Of a DNA stretch of 64,000 bases, positions 1 to 13,021 are shown in pieces. The stretch lies in assembly GCA_025200525.1 (NCBI GenBank), contig CM045762.1, positions 108,154,682 through 108,218,681 on the forward strand. The letters are read 5' to 3'. Position 1 is the first letter of the stretch, and each line of letters opens with the position of its first letter. Source of the DNA: Camellia lanceoleosa (lineage: Eukaryota > Streptophyta > Magnoliopsida > Ericales > Theaceae). The notes under the pieces are model-generated. The model was not told the origin of the DNA, did no database searches, and saw only the letters and a list, made by a program, of their open reading frames with translations. The translations under genes and the position numbers were made by a program.

Positions 1-617
1 GAAAGAATATTTTAATCGTATTTTAGGAAAAGAATCGGAAGTTTGTTGGGGGAAGTAGATGAAAAAGTAATTCCTAATATAGTAAATGAATTTTCTAATA
101 ATATTTTGAAGTAAAATTTAAGTAAACTGTTGCGGATGCTCTAAGGTGGGCAATCTGATTAAAAAAGATGAACCAGGTTGAGCCTCAAAGCAATGCGGCT
201 GACAAGTTTGTTGGGTCGGACTGTAGTCTTCTACTAAACCTTGTATTTGATCAAGTGGTTCTATTTGCACTCAAATATTAATTCAATACACTCAATTAAA
301 ATTTTAAAATTTTTATTTTTATTATATCGTAATATAAATTTATTAATAAAGACAATACACATTAAATTTTAAAATAAAATATAATTATTGTTTTCATACT
401 ACACCCTATTCTTCATATTCAAGACAAAGCAGACCCAACTCAACCATCACTGTCTCTCTCTCAGTGTTCTCATACCACTCATTACCACCATCAAATGATA
501 GTCTCCCTTCTCCATATAAACGGAATGAGTTTTGATGGTTTGATGGACGGGTGAACAAGCCTTATCAAGCATTATTATAAGTCTAGGTTTTTGCATTGAG
601 TGAACAAAGGATTCAGA
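1..617. other. AT-rich intergenic spacer, nothing recognised
   Basis: No reading frame, RNA gene or repeat boundary could be supported here. The sequence is AT-rich, with short poly-A/T tracts and a CT-rich stretch near 450-470. Confidence 0.5.
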
Positions 618-674
618 TCATGAAGGCATACAAGGATTCAGGATCATGAAAGCATTATTAATTACAAGGAGTTT

Positions 675-907
675 TCTTAGGTGTGCAACCCACAAAAGGT
701 GTAAGTGGGTTGCACACCATGTGCCACTAACACAAAAAGTATAAGTGTAAGGTGTAAGTGTAAGGTGTAAGTGTAAGTGGAAGGTATAAATGAAATGTAT
801 AAGTTGCACACCATGTGCCACTTACACAAAAGGTGTAAGTGCAAGGTAAAAAAGGTGTAAGTGTAAGGTGTAAGTGAACACAAAAAGGTGTAAGGTGTAA
901 GTTGCAC
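675..907. repeat. Minisatellite of GTGTAAGT-type units
   Basis: The core GGTGTAAGTG or GTGTAAGTGTAAG recurs many times in tandem. It is interspersed with a larger unit containing GTTGCACACCATGTGCCACTTAC, seen around 709-740 and 803-840 with a shorter version at 900-910. Three overlapping minus-strand frames arise only because the unit lacks stops; their Thr/Tyr/His/Leu-rich peptides are repeat artefacts and I do not call them genes. Confidence 0.85.
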
Positions 908-1059
908 ACTATAGCATTACCCTAATTACAAACCTATTCTCCATGTTTTACTCGTTCAACTGTCTCATCAGTGAGCAGTCTCTTCTTCTCATCCATCATC
1001 TTCTTCTTCTTTTTTAAATTGATTTGTTTATTATTTTTTGCTGTGATCTTTCGCAAAAG

Positions 1060-1395
1060 CATTTGACTCGGGGATATTTTGGAAAGTTGGTAAAAAGTTG
1101 ATTTTTAACTTTTTATCAAGTTTTTTGACTTTTTTGAAAGTGATTTGGGAAGTTGGTAAAAAGCTAGCTTTTGGCTTAAGTGTCACATCACTCTGAAATT
1201 ACTAAAATATCTTTACTTTTTGATTTTTAAATTAATTAATTAAAATATTTTAGAGGGTAATTTGGTAAATTTGGTGCTGCGTTTTTTGGTCTTGCCAAAT
1301 GGACTTTTTGGGTAAAAAGCATGGCTGGCGTTTTTGATTTTGTTGACAAAACGTTAACTTTTTGTCAACTTGCCAAAATGGCACTTAATCGAATG
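1060..1395. mobile_element. MITE-like element with imperfect terminal inverted repeats
   Basis: The left end (CATTTGACT, then ATTTTGGAAAGTTGGTAAAA from about 1074) is matched in inverse by the right end (TTTTTGTCAACTTGCCAAAA, then AATCGAATG at 1387-1395). This gives imperfect inverted repeats of roughly 45 bp around a non-coding centre, about 336 bp in all. No clean target-site duplication was found, so the superfamily is left open. Confidence 0.5.
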
Positions 1396-3088
1396 CAAAC
1401 AAGGGCGGCGGACGGATCCTCAATCAAAATGATGTAATTTGAGATTTTTAATTATTTATTATTTAGATATGTTTTGAATGATAATTTTTTTAAAAATATA
1501 TAAGTTATATCGAAAATAAATTATAGCCTTAAATAATTTAATGAATTACACTGAAAAATTAAATGCACTAAATGATTTTTTAAGTCTAAGGCCTGATTTA
1601 TTATAATTTTAAAAAATTAAAAAGTTAAAAAGTCACTATCTTATTTAAATCACATCATCTTATATATTATCTCTCTACCATATCACTTCAAACTCCACCC
1701 ATACCTTATTCATATTTTATAAAAAATTTAAAAATATACTTATTTAGATCATTTCAAATTAACCATAAATAAGATCTCCCTATGCAATCGAAGGCTAAGC
1801 TACTCGTGGACCTACTATAAGTGGGCCCAACCATAGTCTCTACATCAGTTGCAATTATGGCTGTAAATAATTCATACCGATCTGCCGTTAATCGCTTAAT
1901 TTGAGTTGTGATTTGAAATTTATATTTTCTTTTTGAAATCGTTTCATTGTAATTAATATATAATTTTTTTATTTTTAATAAAATATTAAAATAAAACTAG
2001 TAAGAGAATTGTTTAAAATATGAAATTTATTACAAGTTAATATTATAAATATCAAAAATATTATATAAAATGATTAGTTTTATACATATGAAAATATTAT
2101 AATAAAAATACTTAATAATTGTTTAAGATTATTATTAAATCAACTAACAAATTAAAACTTCTCAAATCGCCCAAACTGTGATTTGATTGTTTGTTAATTC
2201 GCCATATACGATTTAATTTATAATTTTACTTTCAAACTATACCAAACTTCACCCTACTTGCAACTTGAAATAATAATAATAATAATTACTCACTGCTTCT
2301 ACGTACTAGACATATTTGCTCCTGAGTTCTTAGCATTTTTTTATTTTACACATTTATCCCTCGTGTTGATTTTGTAAAAATTTAATAACTTCTTAAATAT
2401 ATATTTTTTTATCTATAAAATGATCATTTCGTACTAGTAATAATATTAAAAAACTTATCAAATGAGAAATGATTAGAATTTTTACTTTTTGTGAGTGTTG
2501 ATTTATTTGTGTTACTTTGTATTAAAATTTGATATAGGAATTGTAAATAATTGAATTGTATTTTTTTAAAAAATATTTTTATAGTGAGAAACTTACCACT
2601 GAAACTTGGAGTACGAGTTATTCGTAAATAAGTCTATTTTAGAGGACCGACAAGTAACTGTCCCTAATAAAAATTCAAAAAATCTATAATTTTTTGGTCT
2701 TACCAAAAAATATTTTTTTGTCTTTAGTAAAAGAAAATTAAATTTTTTTAAAATTCTTCTAAATTATAATAATCAGAAAATTTTTTTTTATTTGAATTCA
2801 TTTATAAAAAAAAAAAAAAAGAAAGAAAGAAAAGAAGAAGAAGAAGAAGAAGAAGAAGAAGAAGAAACTCACTAAAAGAAAAAATTTTAAAAATATATAT
2901 ATTTTGCCAAAATTCATCACGTATATAATTCATAAAAAAAAAAGTAAAAAAAAAATAAGTTGATTTAATAGTCACTCTTTTTATTTTATTGCTATTGCAT
3001 TTGTGTCTAGAAAAAAAAAATTAACGATGATAACTGTGTTTCTAAAATAGATTATCTATTTTTTTAAGACAAAAAAAAAAAAAAAAAA
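1396..3088. other. AT-rich non-coding stretch
   Basis: Very AT-rich with many short ORF-like runs but nothing resembling a protein family. It contains poly-A tracts and the (AAG)n microsatellite annotated separately. It looks like decayed intergenic DNA. Confidence 0.5.
2831..2866. repeat. (AAG)n microsatellite
   Basis: About 11-12 uninterrupted AAG/GAA trinucleotide units, preceded by a GAAA-type tract from 2820. Confidence 0.95.
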
Positions 3089-3691
3089 GAGTAAATTACA
3101 CTTTCACCAAATTTTACTTTGATCCCTGCGCATTAAATTATGACAGTCAACCACTTGCACTTATGGTCAAATATCAATGTCTACTTTATGTCAGTTCATT
3201 GCTTAAATTTTTACAAAATCCAGTCATGTGAGATGGATGTAACTACGAAATGAAAGTAAGAATGAAAAATCATCTTCATTTTTTACCAATATACACTTTG
3301 TCTTACCTGATAAGTATGTGAAAAGTACATAATACTACATATATATGTTATATGTTAGACATAGAGATGAAGATGTAAGGAAACAAAACTTTTGAAAAAA
3401 AAAAAAAATGTAGTAGAGAAATCGAAGAGAAAAGATGATGAATAGACGAAAAACTGTGTTATTGTAAAAAACTGAGTTTTATGATTTCAATTTATGCAAA
3501 ACCCTAATTCATATGTATTTTGTTTTATCCAAATACAGTTATAATTTGATGTAATTTTTGAGACGAAATGTATATAAATTGAAAATTGATATTTGACCAA
3601 AAGCGCAGCAAGTTGACTATCACAATTTTTTGTGTAAGGATTAAAATGGAATTTGATACAAAGTGTAAAGATACAAAGCGTAATTAATCCT
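3089..3691. mobile_element. Mutator-like non-autonomous element (MULE-type MITE)
   Basis: The left end reads GAGTAAATTACACTTTCACC, then passes through AGTCAACCACTTGC and GGTCAAATATCAATG. The right end is the inverse: ATTGATATTTGACCAAAAG, AGTTGACTATCAC, and terminal GCGTAATTAATCCT. The inverted repeats therefore exceed 90 bp around a non-coding core. Long terminal repeats starting with a variant of GGATTAATTACACTTTG are typical of plant MULE-derived MITEs; the family call is my inference. Both flanks are A-rich, so a 9-bp duplication could not be resolved. Confidence 0.7.
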
Positions 3692-3945
3692 GAAAAATAA
3701 AAAAAAAATAAGTTACTACTTTTAAATCAATCTAATTTTTATTTTTAATTTTCTATAAATAATATATACAAACTTATAATGGACCCCATAAATCTAAATC
3801 GTTCTAAAACATTTAAATTCAAATTTGAAAAAGACTTTGGTAATATAAAATGTACCACACGTCACATTATTCTAATAAAAATTCTATACAAAATTTGGTA
3901 TTGGTAATCAAAATCAGGATTATGATGAATCAATGGTGAAGCAAT

Positions 3946-4208
3946 GGCCTCGTTTGAGAAGTCGGCTAGTTTAATATGCTATTTTAATTTTTAGTTATTT
4001 TAGTAAGTTAAAATTTTTATATTTAAAAAAAGAATTAGATTTTTTTATAATTGGATGTGATATTTGTGAGAGAAAAAATAAAAAAATTATAGATTTAATG
4101 TGATATTTTGTTTTATTGACTATTTTAACTTATTTTATCTTTTCATAAATTTTTTAAAAAAAATTATAAAAAAAAAAAAAAAAAAAAACGAAACTTGCCA
4201 AACAGGGC
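3946..4208. mobile_element. hAT-like MITE
   Basis: The left end GGCCTCGTTTG and the right end CCAAACAGGGC are inverse of one another, as in the common plant hAT-type MITE termini (GGCCCTGTTTGG). The 263-bp interior is AT-rich and non-coding, with a 20-bp poly-A run at 4170-4189. No clear 8-bp duplication was seen. Confidence 0.55.
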
Positions 4209-4977
4209 AATAAAAGCATATAAGCTTAGATCCAAAAAGAAATGATGAATTCCTGTGACGTCTATTACGTAGCCGTCGATCTGAAAGCGGTATTTTCTCA
4301 TTTTCCATTTTACCCTTTACATATCACTACAAACAAACGGTAATGATAGAGACTAATAAAAGTAGTGCTCTAAATTAATACTAATAAGTTAGTATTTATT
4401 CAAAAAAAGAAAAGAAAGCATAATAGTACTGTGACAGTGGGTGAGATTCATTATCATATCATTAGTGATAGCACTAATTAAGATTTCTTCCTCTTTTTTC
4501 ACAAACAAATTAAGAGTGAGCCTAGTTGAAATTTGTTAAGAGTTAGGAGGATCTGAACGTTAGTTCCAGAGCTTGATTTGAACATGGTGCTTGTTTATGA
4601 TTTTCAAAAATTAAATTTATACTCACTTTTGAAAACGCGGTCGAAGGTCGGAAAATTTGGGTTAACCGGACTTCCCACCAGTCGTCCGGCTGGTTGACCA
4701 GAACAGTACTATTTTTTTTTTTCGCCATTGACACATGTTGATTTTTATATATTCAATAAAAAATATTTTTTGAATTTTTTATGAGTTTTAATAGAATTTT
4801 GAGTTTCGTGTTTGGTTAGGAGTTGTAAGTTTTTGTATCAAATATCATATGTCACATCAAAAATTTCTCACTCAATTCAAAACTCTTTTCAAAACTCATT
4901 TACCAAACAAATTTTCCACACTCAAATCATAATTCTAAAACTCACAAACTCAAAATACAACTCTATTCTCAAATCAC
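4209..4977. other. Intergenic DNA, possible degenerate MITE
   Basis: No gene was recognised. From about 4790 to 4960 the sequence carries TTTGAGTTTCGTGTTTGG, and an inverse-looking CCAAACAAATTTTCCACACTC occurs near 4904-4925, so a degenerate MITE may lie here. The ends could not be fixed. A 63-codon minus-strand frame (4543-4734) resembles nothing known. Confidence 0.35.
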
Positions 4978-5282
4978 ATTTAGCATTGGTTTGGCATTCT
5001 TGCTAGGCTATATAATCACAAAAGACGGGAAAAAAAAAAGTTACAAAATCATAAAAAGACAAAAAAGTTACAAAAGTACCAAACTACTTCATATACAAAC
5101 AAAAAGTAAAAAAGTATCATTCTATACTAAGGACAATTTTGTCGTTCCAAAGTCAAAAAATAAAAAAAGCCAAACAAGAATACCAAACGACTAAAAAAGT
5201 TCCGGGCTAAAAAAATTAAAAAAATCAAAAGGCCAACTAAAAAGTTTTTGCCAAACGACAAAACTCTACCAAATGCGACCTA
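4978..5282. mobile_element. Possible MITE with weak terminal inverted repeats
   Basis: The left end TTTAGCATTGGTTTGG and the right end CTACCAAATGCGACCTAAAT are weakly inverse. The interior is A-rich, with repeated AAAGTTACAAAA-type words and no coding frame. The call rests only on the ends and on the style of the interior. Confidence 0.3.
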
Positions 5283-6299
<1,017 letters not shown>

Positions 6300-8333
6300 T
6301 TATTTTTTTTTCTTTTCATCGGCAAAAAGAATCTTTATTGATGAAACCATACAAGGTATGAATGATTACATCAATAAAGAGGAGTTTGGAACTAAAATAA
6401 AGCTCCAAGCGCCAGTTGGTAAGGAACCAACAAAAAAGGGATCAAAAGAAGCAGCCACAACAAAAGAGCAAGAAGAAAGAAAACCCAAACAGCAGAAATA
6501 AGCATCAAAATAAAAAGAAAACAACAACCAGAGCACATCAGCAGACCAGCAGAGTTCCCCTTCAAGCAGCAGACCAGCATACAACCAGAGCACACCAACG
6601 CAGCAGCAACAGCCAGACCAGTACAACAAAGCTACATAGCAACAACATCAATTGCAGTCCACCAAAAAACACCCATCAATTGCTGCCATGATCTCCATTC
6701 AAATAAACCAAACATTCAAAACAACAATCAATGGCTGCACTTGTATATCTGCAATTTCTTACCAGTAACCAACCAATTAATCACCACCAAGATTATACTA
6801 ATCAAACCACAAATTAGTCACCAAGGCTTAGCAGCCACAAAACATCACAGCAGACAACCAGAATCTGATATGCTAATGTGCAAAGAATCACTGCGCAATC
6901 AATCAATGACAACTTCTCAACTTTATACACCAGAACCTGATGTGCTGATAACCTGTTGAGCTACAAAAAGCCACCAAAATTCCATTTCTATATTGCCTTC
7001 CATCTCTATAAGCCACCAGTGCAAGCTGCTGCAGAAACTCCTAAGCCAAGCACCTTTTAACCTATCGTAGATTATGCACCAGATCATGGACAGAGTAATT
7101 CAAAGCTAGGATAGCGGACTTAACCCACAAGGCAATTCGTACCTTAATGGTTTCACACAGAACTACAAAATTAGGCTCCACCCCATTAAACACACGATCA
7201 TTTCTCTGTTTCCATATGGACCAGAAAATAGCATATGGTATTACACTCCACAGCTTCTTTTCAAGTTGCCCTATTCTACAACCAGACCACCACTGAAGGA
7301 TACTCTGAACTGAACCTAGTGAAGCCCATTGCAGCCCCCACTCTCTGACAAAGTAAGACCAGATCAGCCACACAAAAGGGCAGTGAAGTAACACATGGTT
7401 AATAGTTTCCTCCACTTCTTTGCAGAACACACAGCAGACATCAATATTAGCATTTAGGATACCAATCCTCCGCAAGTAACTAGTAGACTTGATTCTACCC
7501 CTCCAAACTAACCAACCAAAGAATTGTGCTCTTAGTGGTGCAGGAGCCTTCCACAAAGATCTAGAAATCAAACAAGTAGAACCAAAACCCAGTTCAAACC
7601 ACTAGTAGGCAGATGAGACACTGAAGCAACCGGATGTATCTGCATTCCAAGTCAAACAATCAGCAACATTAGCTCTGAGCAAAGGGGTACTGTTGAGATG
7701 CACTAGCAATCTACTCAACTCCTCTTCCTCCCAAGCAAAGAGGGGCCTCCTAAAATTAAACACCAAAATCCCATATGCATCTCTATTGTTGTGAAACATG
7801 AATACAGACCCTACTTTATCAACTGATAGAGAGTAGAGTCTAGGAAACTCATCTCTAAGACATACACCCTCTGACCAACAGTCAGACCAAAATTTAATTC
7901 TTCTACTATCCCCAATCTTGACCACAGCATTACTCCTAAAAAATTGCATAAGATCTGCCCTAGAAGCCACAGTGTGAATTACGTCAGCCAAAGTCTTGGA
8001 CAACCTGCTAGCCCTCTCAGTTGAAGGAAACCATGCCCAACCTGGCTCCCTGTACTTTCCATATATAACATCCTTCCAAAGGGAATCCTCTTCAACACCA
8101 AACCTCCACCACCACTTCAGTAAAAGGCATACATTCATAATTCTAATTCTCTTAACACCCAGCCCTCCTATGTTTTTACTTTTAGAAACATCCTTCCATT
8201 TCACCAAGTGCACTTTCCTCCTCAGATTTGAGCCACCTCAAAGAAAAGTAGATTGAATACTTTCCAACTTTTTTGCTACCATCTCAGGCATCTTGAAGAG
8301 TGAGAGATAAAAAATAGGTAAGCTAGCAAGAAC
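6300..8333 (-). mobile_element. 5'-truncated L1-type LINE inserted in the reductase exon
   Basis: A minus-strand non-LTR retrotransposon of about 2.03 kb. Its A-rich 3' tail appears as the T-run at 6300-6317, and it is flanked by AGAACTT at 6293-6299 and 8334-8340, a target-site duplication from target-primed reverse transcription. Only the end of the RT domain and the C-terminal zf-RVT region remain; the 5' end falls in the RT thumb region (KMPEMVAKKLE). Roughly 6320-7060 is the 3' untranslated part. The 3' end resembles that of the plus-strand LINE ending near 23656 (TCATCAATAAAG in both). Confidence 0.88.
7062..8213 (-). pseudogene. LINE reverse transcriptase C-terminus with zf-RVT domain
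   Basis: Two frames in the same phase (8213-7602 and 7571-7062) are separated by one in-frame TAG, with readable sequence across it. The first contains VKWKDVSKSKNIGGLGVKRI, a hallmark following the RT domain of plant L1 elements, then the connection region (GKYREPGWAW, IKFWSDCW, RRPLFAWEEEEL). The second is the zf-RVT domain, with Cys/His spacing in VCCVFCKEVEETINHVLLHC and then IWKQRNDRVFNG. Further upstream (about 8240) a TGA replaces the expected Trp in FLWGG. The RT catalytic motifs are missing because of 5' truncation, so it cannot support mobility. Confidence 0.88.
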
Positions 8334-8453
8334 AGAACTTGATGCGTCTAATTTACAATCGTGTTTGGATGGAAGGATTTTTTTTATGTTCGACATTATC
8401 CCCCTTATTCAAAGTTCTTAGATATTATGTTGCCTTATATCAGAGAAGAGAAA
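8334..8453 (+). pseudogene. Reductase pseudogene 1, middle piece of terminal exon
   Basis: Directly after the LINE the exon resumes in frame from the duplicated target: KNLMRLIYNRVWMEGFF, matching the NLMFLVTKRIRMEGF-type stretch of the family. A run of eight Ts then breaks the frame. After it the reading MFD, and then KFLDIMLPYIREEK in a shifted frame, match the conserved FDYYHLY.KFL.M..PYI.EGK region. There are thus at least two frameshifts plus the upstream TAA. The piece ends at 8453, where the LTR element is inserted; the last five bases (AGAAA) are its target duplication. Confidence 0.85.
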
Positions 8454-8692
8454 TGATGCAAACCAAATTCAAATCAAGAATCAAATAGAGAGAGAGAGAG
8501 AGAGAGAGAGAACAAATGCCCCAATTAGGGGTAAAACCCCTAAGGGTTAGAGAGAGAAACCAAGCTCTACTCCAATCTCAATGTATATTCCTATTCCAAA
8601 AACTAAGTACAATGAGTACTACATCACTTATTTATAGACTACAACAAACAAGCTATTTAACATAAACCTAATCTATTTATTCTACTACATCA
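8454..8692 (-). repeat. LTR (3' LTR in element sense) of the non-autonomous element
   Basis: 239 bp from TGATGCAAACC to CTACTACATCA. It contains an (AG)n run near 8487-8511 and closely matches the two flanks of the MITE-filled partner LTR (10583-10665 and 12043-12185). Confidence 0.9.
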
Positions 8693-10567
8693 TACTCTCC
8701 CTCTTTAAGAAACTTGAACTCAAGTTTAAGTAGCAATTAAGCGTGCTCAATGTAACACCATGCATTGACTCTAGGGTAGGAATAGGTGCTACATCTCCAT
8801 ACTCAACACAAACATGTCTCCTCACAACTCATCCTTACATGAATACATCAATCCGCTTCTTTGGCTAAGCAACCATAAGTGCAAACTAACAACTCCCATC
8901 ACAACCATACTCTCCATTGCTAACACTTTGACAGTCTCTCATTTTTTTCCTGAGTCGCTTCACCTCTGATATGCAGACCAGTATAAACGAGTACTTTTCC
9001 TATTGGAACGAGACCACCGGGCTGGCAAATGATATCGTCCAAAATAAACAAGGCTGAAAGATGGGACACGTTGTGACAGGATCAACATTGCAACTACTAG
9101 GTAAGAGCCACATGAGAAAAGCTAATCAACATGGAGATATCTGCATTGCATTATTCCTTCTATCCCGTAGACACAAACGGCAAATGAGCATCGCTACCAA
9201 CAGCATACTCAACTCAAGCCAACATCTTATAAAGGCACGTAGAAACAGGAAACACTAACAACTTCAAATAAATGCTTTAAAGCTTTCAAAAATAGCATGG
9301 TACCTCTTTCAAGGCACAATATATTGCTCATTAGTTTCAACTCATCTCTTTGATTATGAATTTGATGTAGACTTGCATCATTGCTCCTTCCAATTGAGAG
9401 ATTCATCACAATATTTTCACCCAATTTCGCAGCAAAATATTTGTCTCGGATACTGCAGCAAACTGATTCACAGTACATTGCCACAATGCCAAGACTTGAC
9501 AATATTTCAGAAATAATAGCAAAATCGAATCGCGCACAGCATGGAAATATTGGTCAACGCAGTCCTCAATCAAAGATGGACACCAATCGTTCACAATTCA
9601 GACCACAATACCAAGAATCCAAGAACAGAGTAGAAGTACAATTGAAGTTCTAAAATCTGTAAACTTTACCCCTAGGGCAGTGAAGGACTGAATCAGTAAA
9701 TCCATAACACTCGAAATGGAGATTCGAATAAATCGAGATACACTAAGACTAGAATTGAAGTTGGAAAATCGAAGCACACTGTGGAGTCACGAACTGAAAT
9801 CCAGATTTCAAAACTTGAAATCTCCCAAATCGCGAGTCAAAAGTCGATGAAATTTGAAGAATGAGAATCGTAATAGCTCATCGAAGTTTTCTGAATCAAT
9901 TCAAATGGACTGTAATCAAGTTTTCGAGTCTCACCCAAGACTTGTAGGTCGGTAAACTCTGATCGCAATCGATAAAGAAAAACTCAGATCGCAATTGACT
10001 AGCAAGATCGACACCTAGGAAAACCAGGTCAGATTCTCATGTTCATCAGATCGCGTACTCGAATGGTGACTTCGAATTTGAACTTCAAAGACATTAGATC
10101 ACGATGGTCGTCTCCTAGGCTCTTGACAGATCTGATCAAGTTAGGGCTTCGAACTGGCTTCGAACTCGAATCTTGAATGAAGGCTTCAATTTCCTGACAG
10201 ATTCAAATCAAATTCAAGGCTTCGCAGGAGATCGCAAACCAGCTAGGGTTCGTAAGGCCGATTCAACGAGTGCAACACGAGATTCAACCCAGAGTAGAGG
10301 GTCGAACTACAATTAAACTTGGATTCGAAGTTGTGGAGATGCGATTTCACTTTAAGTCGCTATGTGATTTCTCATGTCGATTTCACTGATCGACTGGCGA
10401 TGTGTTCATTATTGAGAATGGAGGTTGACTTCGCAGATTCTTGATTCACTTCGAACGAAATCTAAGATCTATAGCTGCTGCGACTGAGATTCTTCATGGG
10501 CAATCGACTCAGGTCAGTTTCTAGGTAATGAATCTTGAAAATTTAGAAGGTTACGATCCAAACTCAA
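8693..10567 (-). other. Internal region of the non-autonomous LTR element
   Basis: About 1.9 kb with no domain recognisable in any frame. Short frames (9061-9258 on +, 9227-9502 on -) show no family signature. The sequence near 9800-10500 is rich in GAATCG/GATTC-type words but is not an evident tandem repeat. Confidence 0.6.
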
Positions 10568-10580
10568 GGCTCTGATACCA
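10568..10580 (-). promoter_or_regulatory. Primer-binding site (initiator tRNA-Met type)
   Basis: The complement reads TGGTATCAGAGCC, two bases from the LTR end at 10583. It fixes the element's orientation as minus strand. Confidence 0.88.
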
Positions 10581-10665
10581 AATGATGTAAACCAAATTCA
10601 AATCAAGAATCAAATAGAGAGAGAAAAAAAAAAAAAAAGAGCCCCAATTAAGGGTAACACTCTTA

Positions 10666-11510
10666 AGACCATCTCCAACGGAGAACCAAATCCAACATTA
10701 AATTTAAAATTTGATGAAAAACTCACTTTATGAAGCTCCAACTGTTGCACCAAACTCATATCAAAATGAGAATTCAGCAAACAAAAAATCAAACTGATAC
10801 TAAGAGAGAGATTTTACCAAATCATCTATTATCGATTGAAATGGTACACGGTTGACCAACCGGTTGCCGGTTGACCAACCTACGCCTTGCTTCCTTTAAA
10901 TTAGGTAGGTTCAAACCGGTCAAAAAAATGTTCAAACAGGTAAAAAATATATATATATATTTACATTTGCCTATCCGGTTGGCCAATTCGATTACCGACC
11001 AACCAACCCAAGGCGACCACTGATCAACTCAAAGCTGCAAATTCAGAAAGCTGGAAATGAATTGTGCAAATGAATTGTTTAATGAATCTGTAATTGTATC
11101 AATTGAAACAATTTTTTAATGAAACAATTGTATCATCCATCCATCCAAGCAATTGTATCATCCATCCAATTGGGTCAGTAGAATTCCTTTATGAGATGCG
11201 GATACAAGCTTCTGCTAAACTGACTCTGCTGCATTCGACTTACAACATTATGACCCCAACAGCTTTTCTTAACAGGTGCATTAGAAGGTTTTGTTGCATG
11301 TATTAATCCAAGCATTGGGTGCAAGCATCAAACTTCCAATTTAAAGCTGCGGAAAAAAAAAAAAAAATTTACTCTTACCGGTCGACTGGTTGGTCGACCA
11401 ATCGGATTTGATATTTGATGCACCGTTGGAGCATGCAGTATCAAATTGGGAAAATGGCTATTTTTGTACTCAGATTTGGTGAAAGATTAGGTGAACCGTT
11501 GGAGATGCTC
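10666..11510. mobile_element. Tourist-like (PIF/Harbinger-type) MITE A
   Basis: The ends are AGACCATCTCCAACGG on the left and CCGTTGGAGATGCTC on the right, with TTA at 10663-10665 and TAA at 11511-11513. A 3-bp TTA/TAA duplication with such termini is characteristic of PIF/Harbinger MITEs. The interior has many CCGGTTGACC/GGTCGACC-type words and no coding potential. Its right end is nearly the inverse of the left end of MITE B. Confidence 0.75.
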
Positions 11511-11513
11511 TAA

Positions 11514-12039
11514 GAGCATCTCCAACGATTCATCAAACTTTTCACTAAATCAGAGTAAAAAAATCACTCTTTCCCCAATTTGATACTAGAGGCTCCAATG
11601 GTTCACCAAATATCAAATCTGTCGAAATCGGTTGGTCGATTTGCCTAATCGGTGAGGAGAATTTTATTTTTTTTTTTTTTAATGAATTGAACCTTTTTTG
11701 TTGAACTTTCTGAACTTTTTCCGGGACGACCGGCTGGTCGACCGGTTAGGCGAAAAATATTATTATTATTATTTTTTGAACGGTTTGAATCAAAAATGTT
11801 GAACTATTTGAACTCTTTCCGGGACAACTAGTTGGTCAATCGGTCGGTCAACCGGTTGGTCTCCCCCAACGTCGTGAAAAGTTGATTTGGTGAAATGCTT
11901 CGCCTGTTCTCATTTTGGTGAAATGTTTGGTGAATTCTCGATTTGATATCGATTTGGTGAAACCGTTGGAGCTCAAAAAAGTGACTTTTTCACCAAATTT
12001 TGAATTTGATATCAGGTTTAGTGAACCGTTGGAGATGGT
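11514..12039. mobile_element. Tourist-like MITE B, same family, inverted relative to A
   Basis: The ends are GAGCATCTCCAACG (11514) and CCGTTGGAGATGGT (12039), followed by TTA at 12040-12042. Over at least 120 bp its left part reads as the inverse of the right end of MITE A, including CCCCAATTTGATACT and CACCAAATATCAAATC. Its right end is likewise the inverse of A's left end. Confidence 0.75.
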
Positions 12040-12130
12040 TTAGAGAGAGAAACCAAGCTCTACTCTAATCTCAATGTATATTCTTATTCCAAAAACTAAG
12101 TACAATGGATACTACATCACTTATTCATAG

Positions 12131-12303
<173 letters not shown>

Positions 12304-12543
12304 ATTGATTTCACATCCCGATTCTCAATATTTCTACCACTAATGTCTTGAGTTCTTGTAATAACATTATTGTGTTTGTGGAGACAACTTTTAATTAAGG
12401 ATCAATAATATGTAATGTCCCATACTAGCTATGTTGTATGCTCTAAATAAAGAAGTGACATGTTTTAAACACATTTCAAGTACCTTGACTTTTGTTTAAG
12501 CCCACTAATGTCTTGCACATTTATTTATTTATTTATTTTGGGG
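12304..12543. other. Former 3' flank of reductase pseudogene 1
   Basis: AT-rich sequence with an AATAAA at 12446-12451 that could be the old polyadenylation signal, about 145 bases after the stop. It is followed by an ATTT repeat (12519-12538) just before the next LINE appears to begin. Confidence 0.45.
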
Positions 12544-13021
12544 TCCAAATCCAAGGAACAACATGTATAGAGATACAGATCAACAAACCTCCACTAGCAA
12601 CTATAAAAAAGACACTAACCAATAAACCTACATAGACTACTAAAAGATCTAGGGGAAAAAAAGAAAGACAACTCAAAGGGGATGAGAAGATTGCATAGAA
12701 TTCAAACTTCATTTTCGACTAGATTTCAAAGAGAAGCGATATTTAGAAGCGTTGGTCACGCCTTATCTCATTCTTATTCACAAGACAGATGACTAAATAG
12801 GAGGAGGAAGATGATTCTTCAAGAAGCACAAGCTACTTTGTAGAGTGGAAAACTTTTGGGTATAAACTACGAAGGTAAAGAGATCAAAGTAATTCAAAAA
12901 ATTGTTTAGCTGGAGAACCAAGATGCAGAGGGGTTCGCTAGTGGAGAAGAGGGTGAGCTGGGTCAAATTTAATTGACCGATAAGCTAGGGGTCTATTATG
13001 GTGTAAACGTTAGTGATCAAT

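Noticed and set aside
618..909. Three overlapping minus-strand frames rich in Thr, Tyr, His and Leu.
   Set aside because: They lie wholly within the minisatellite and mirror its period, so they are not genes.
6366..6959. Several frames on both strands (for example a Cys/Leu-rich minus frame and a Gln/Lys-rich plus frame).
   Set aside because: They fall in the 3' UTR of the truncated LINE and show no family signature.
8486..8511. AG runs (8486, 13625, 34806) considered as CRISPR-like or regulatory arrays.
   Set aside because: They are simple dinucleotide microsatellites without spacers.
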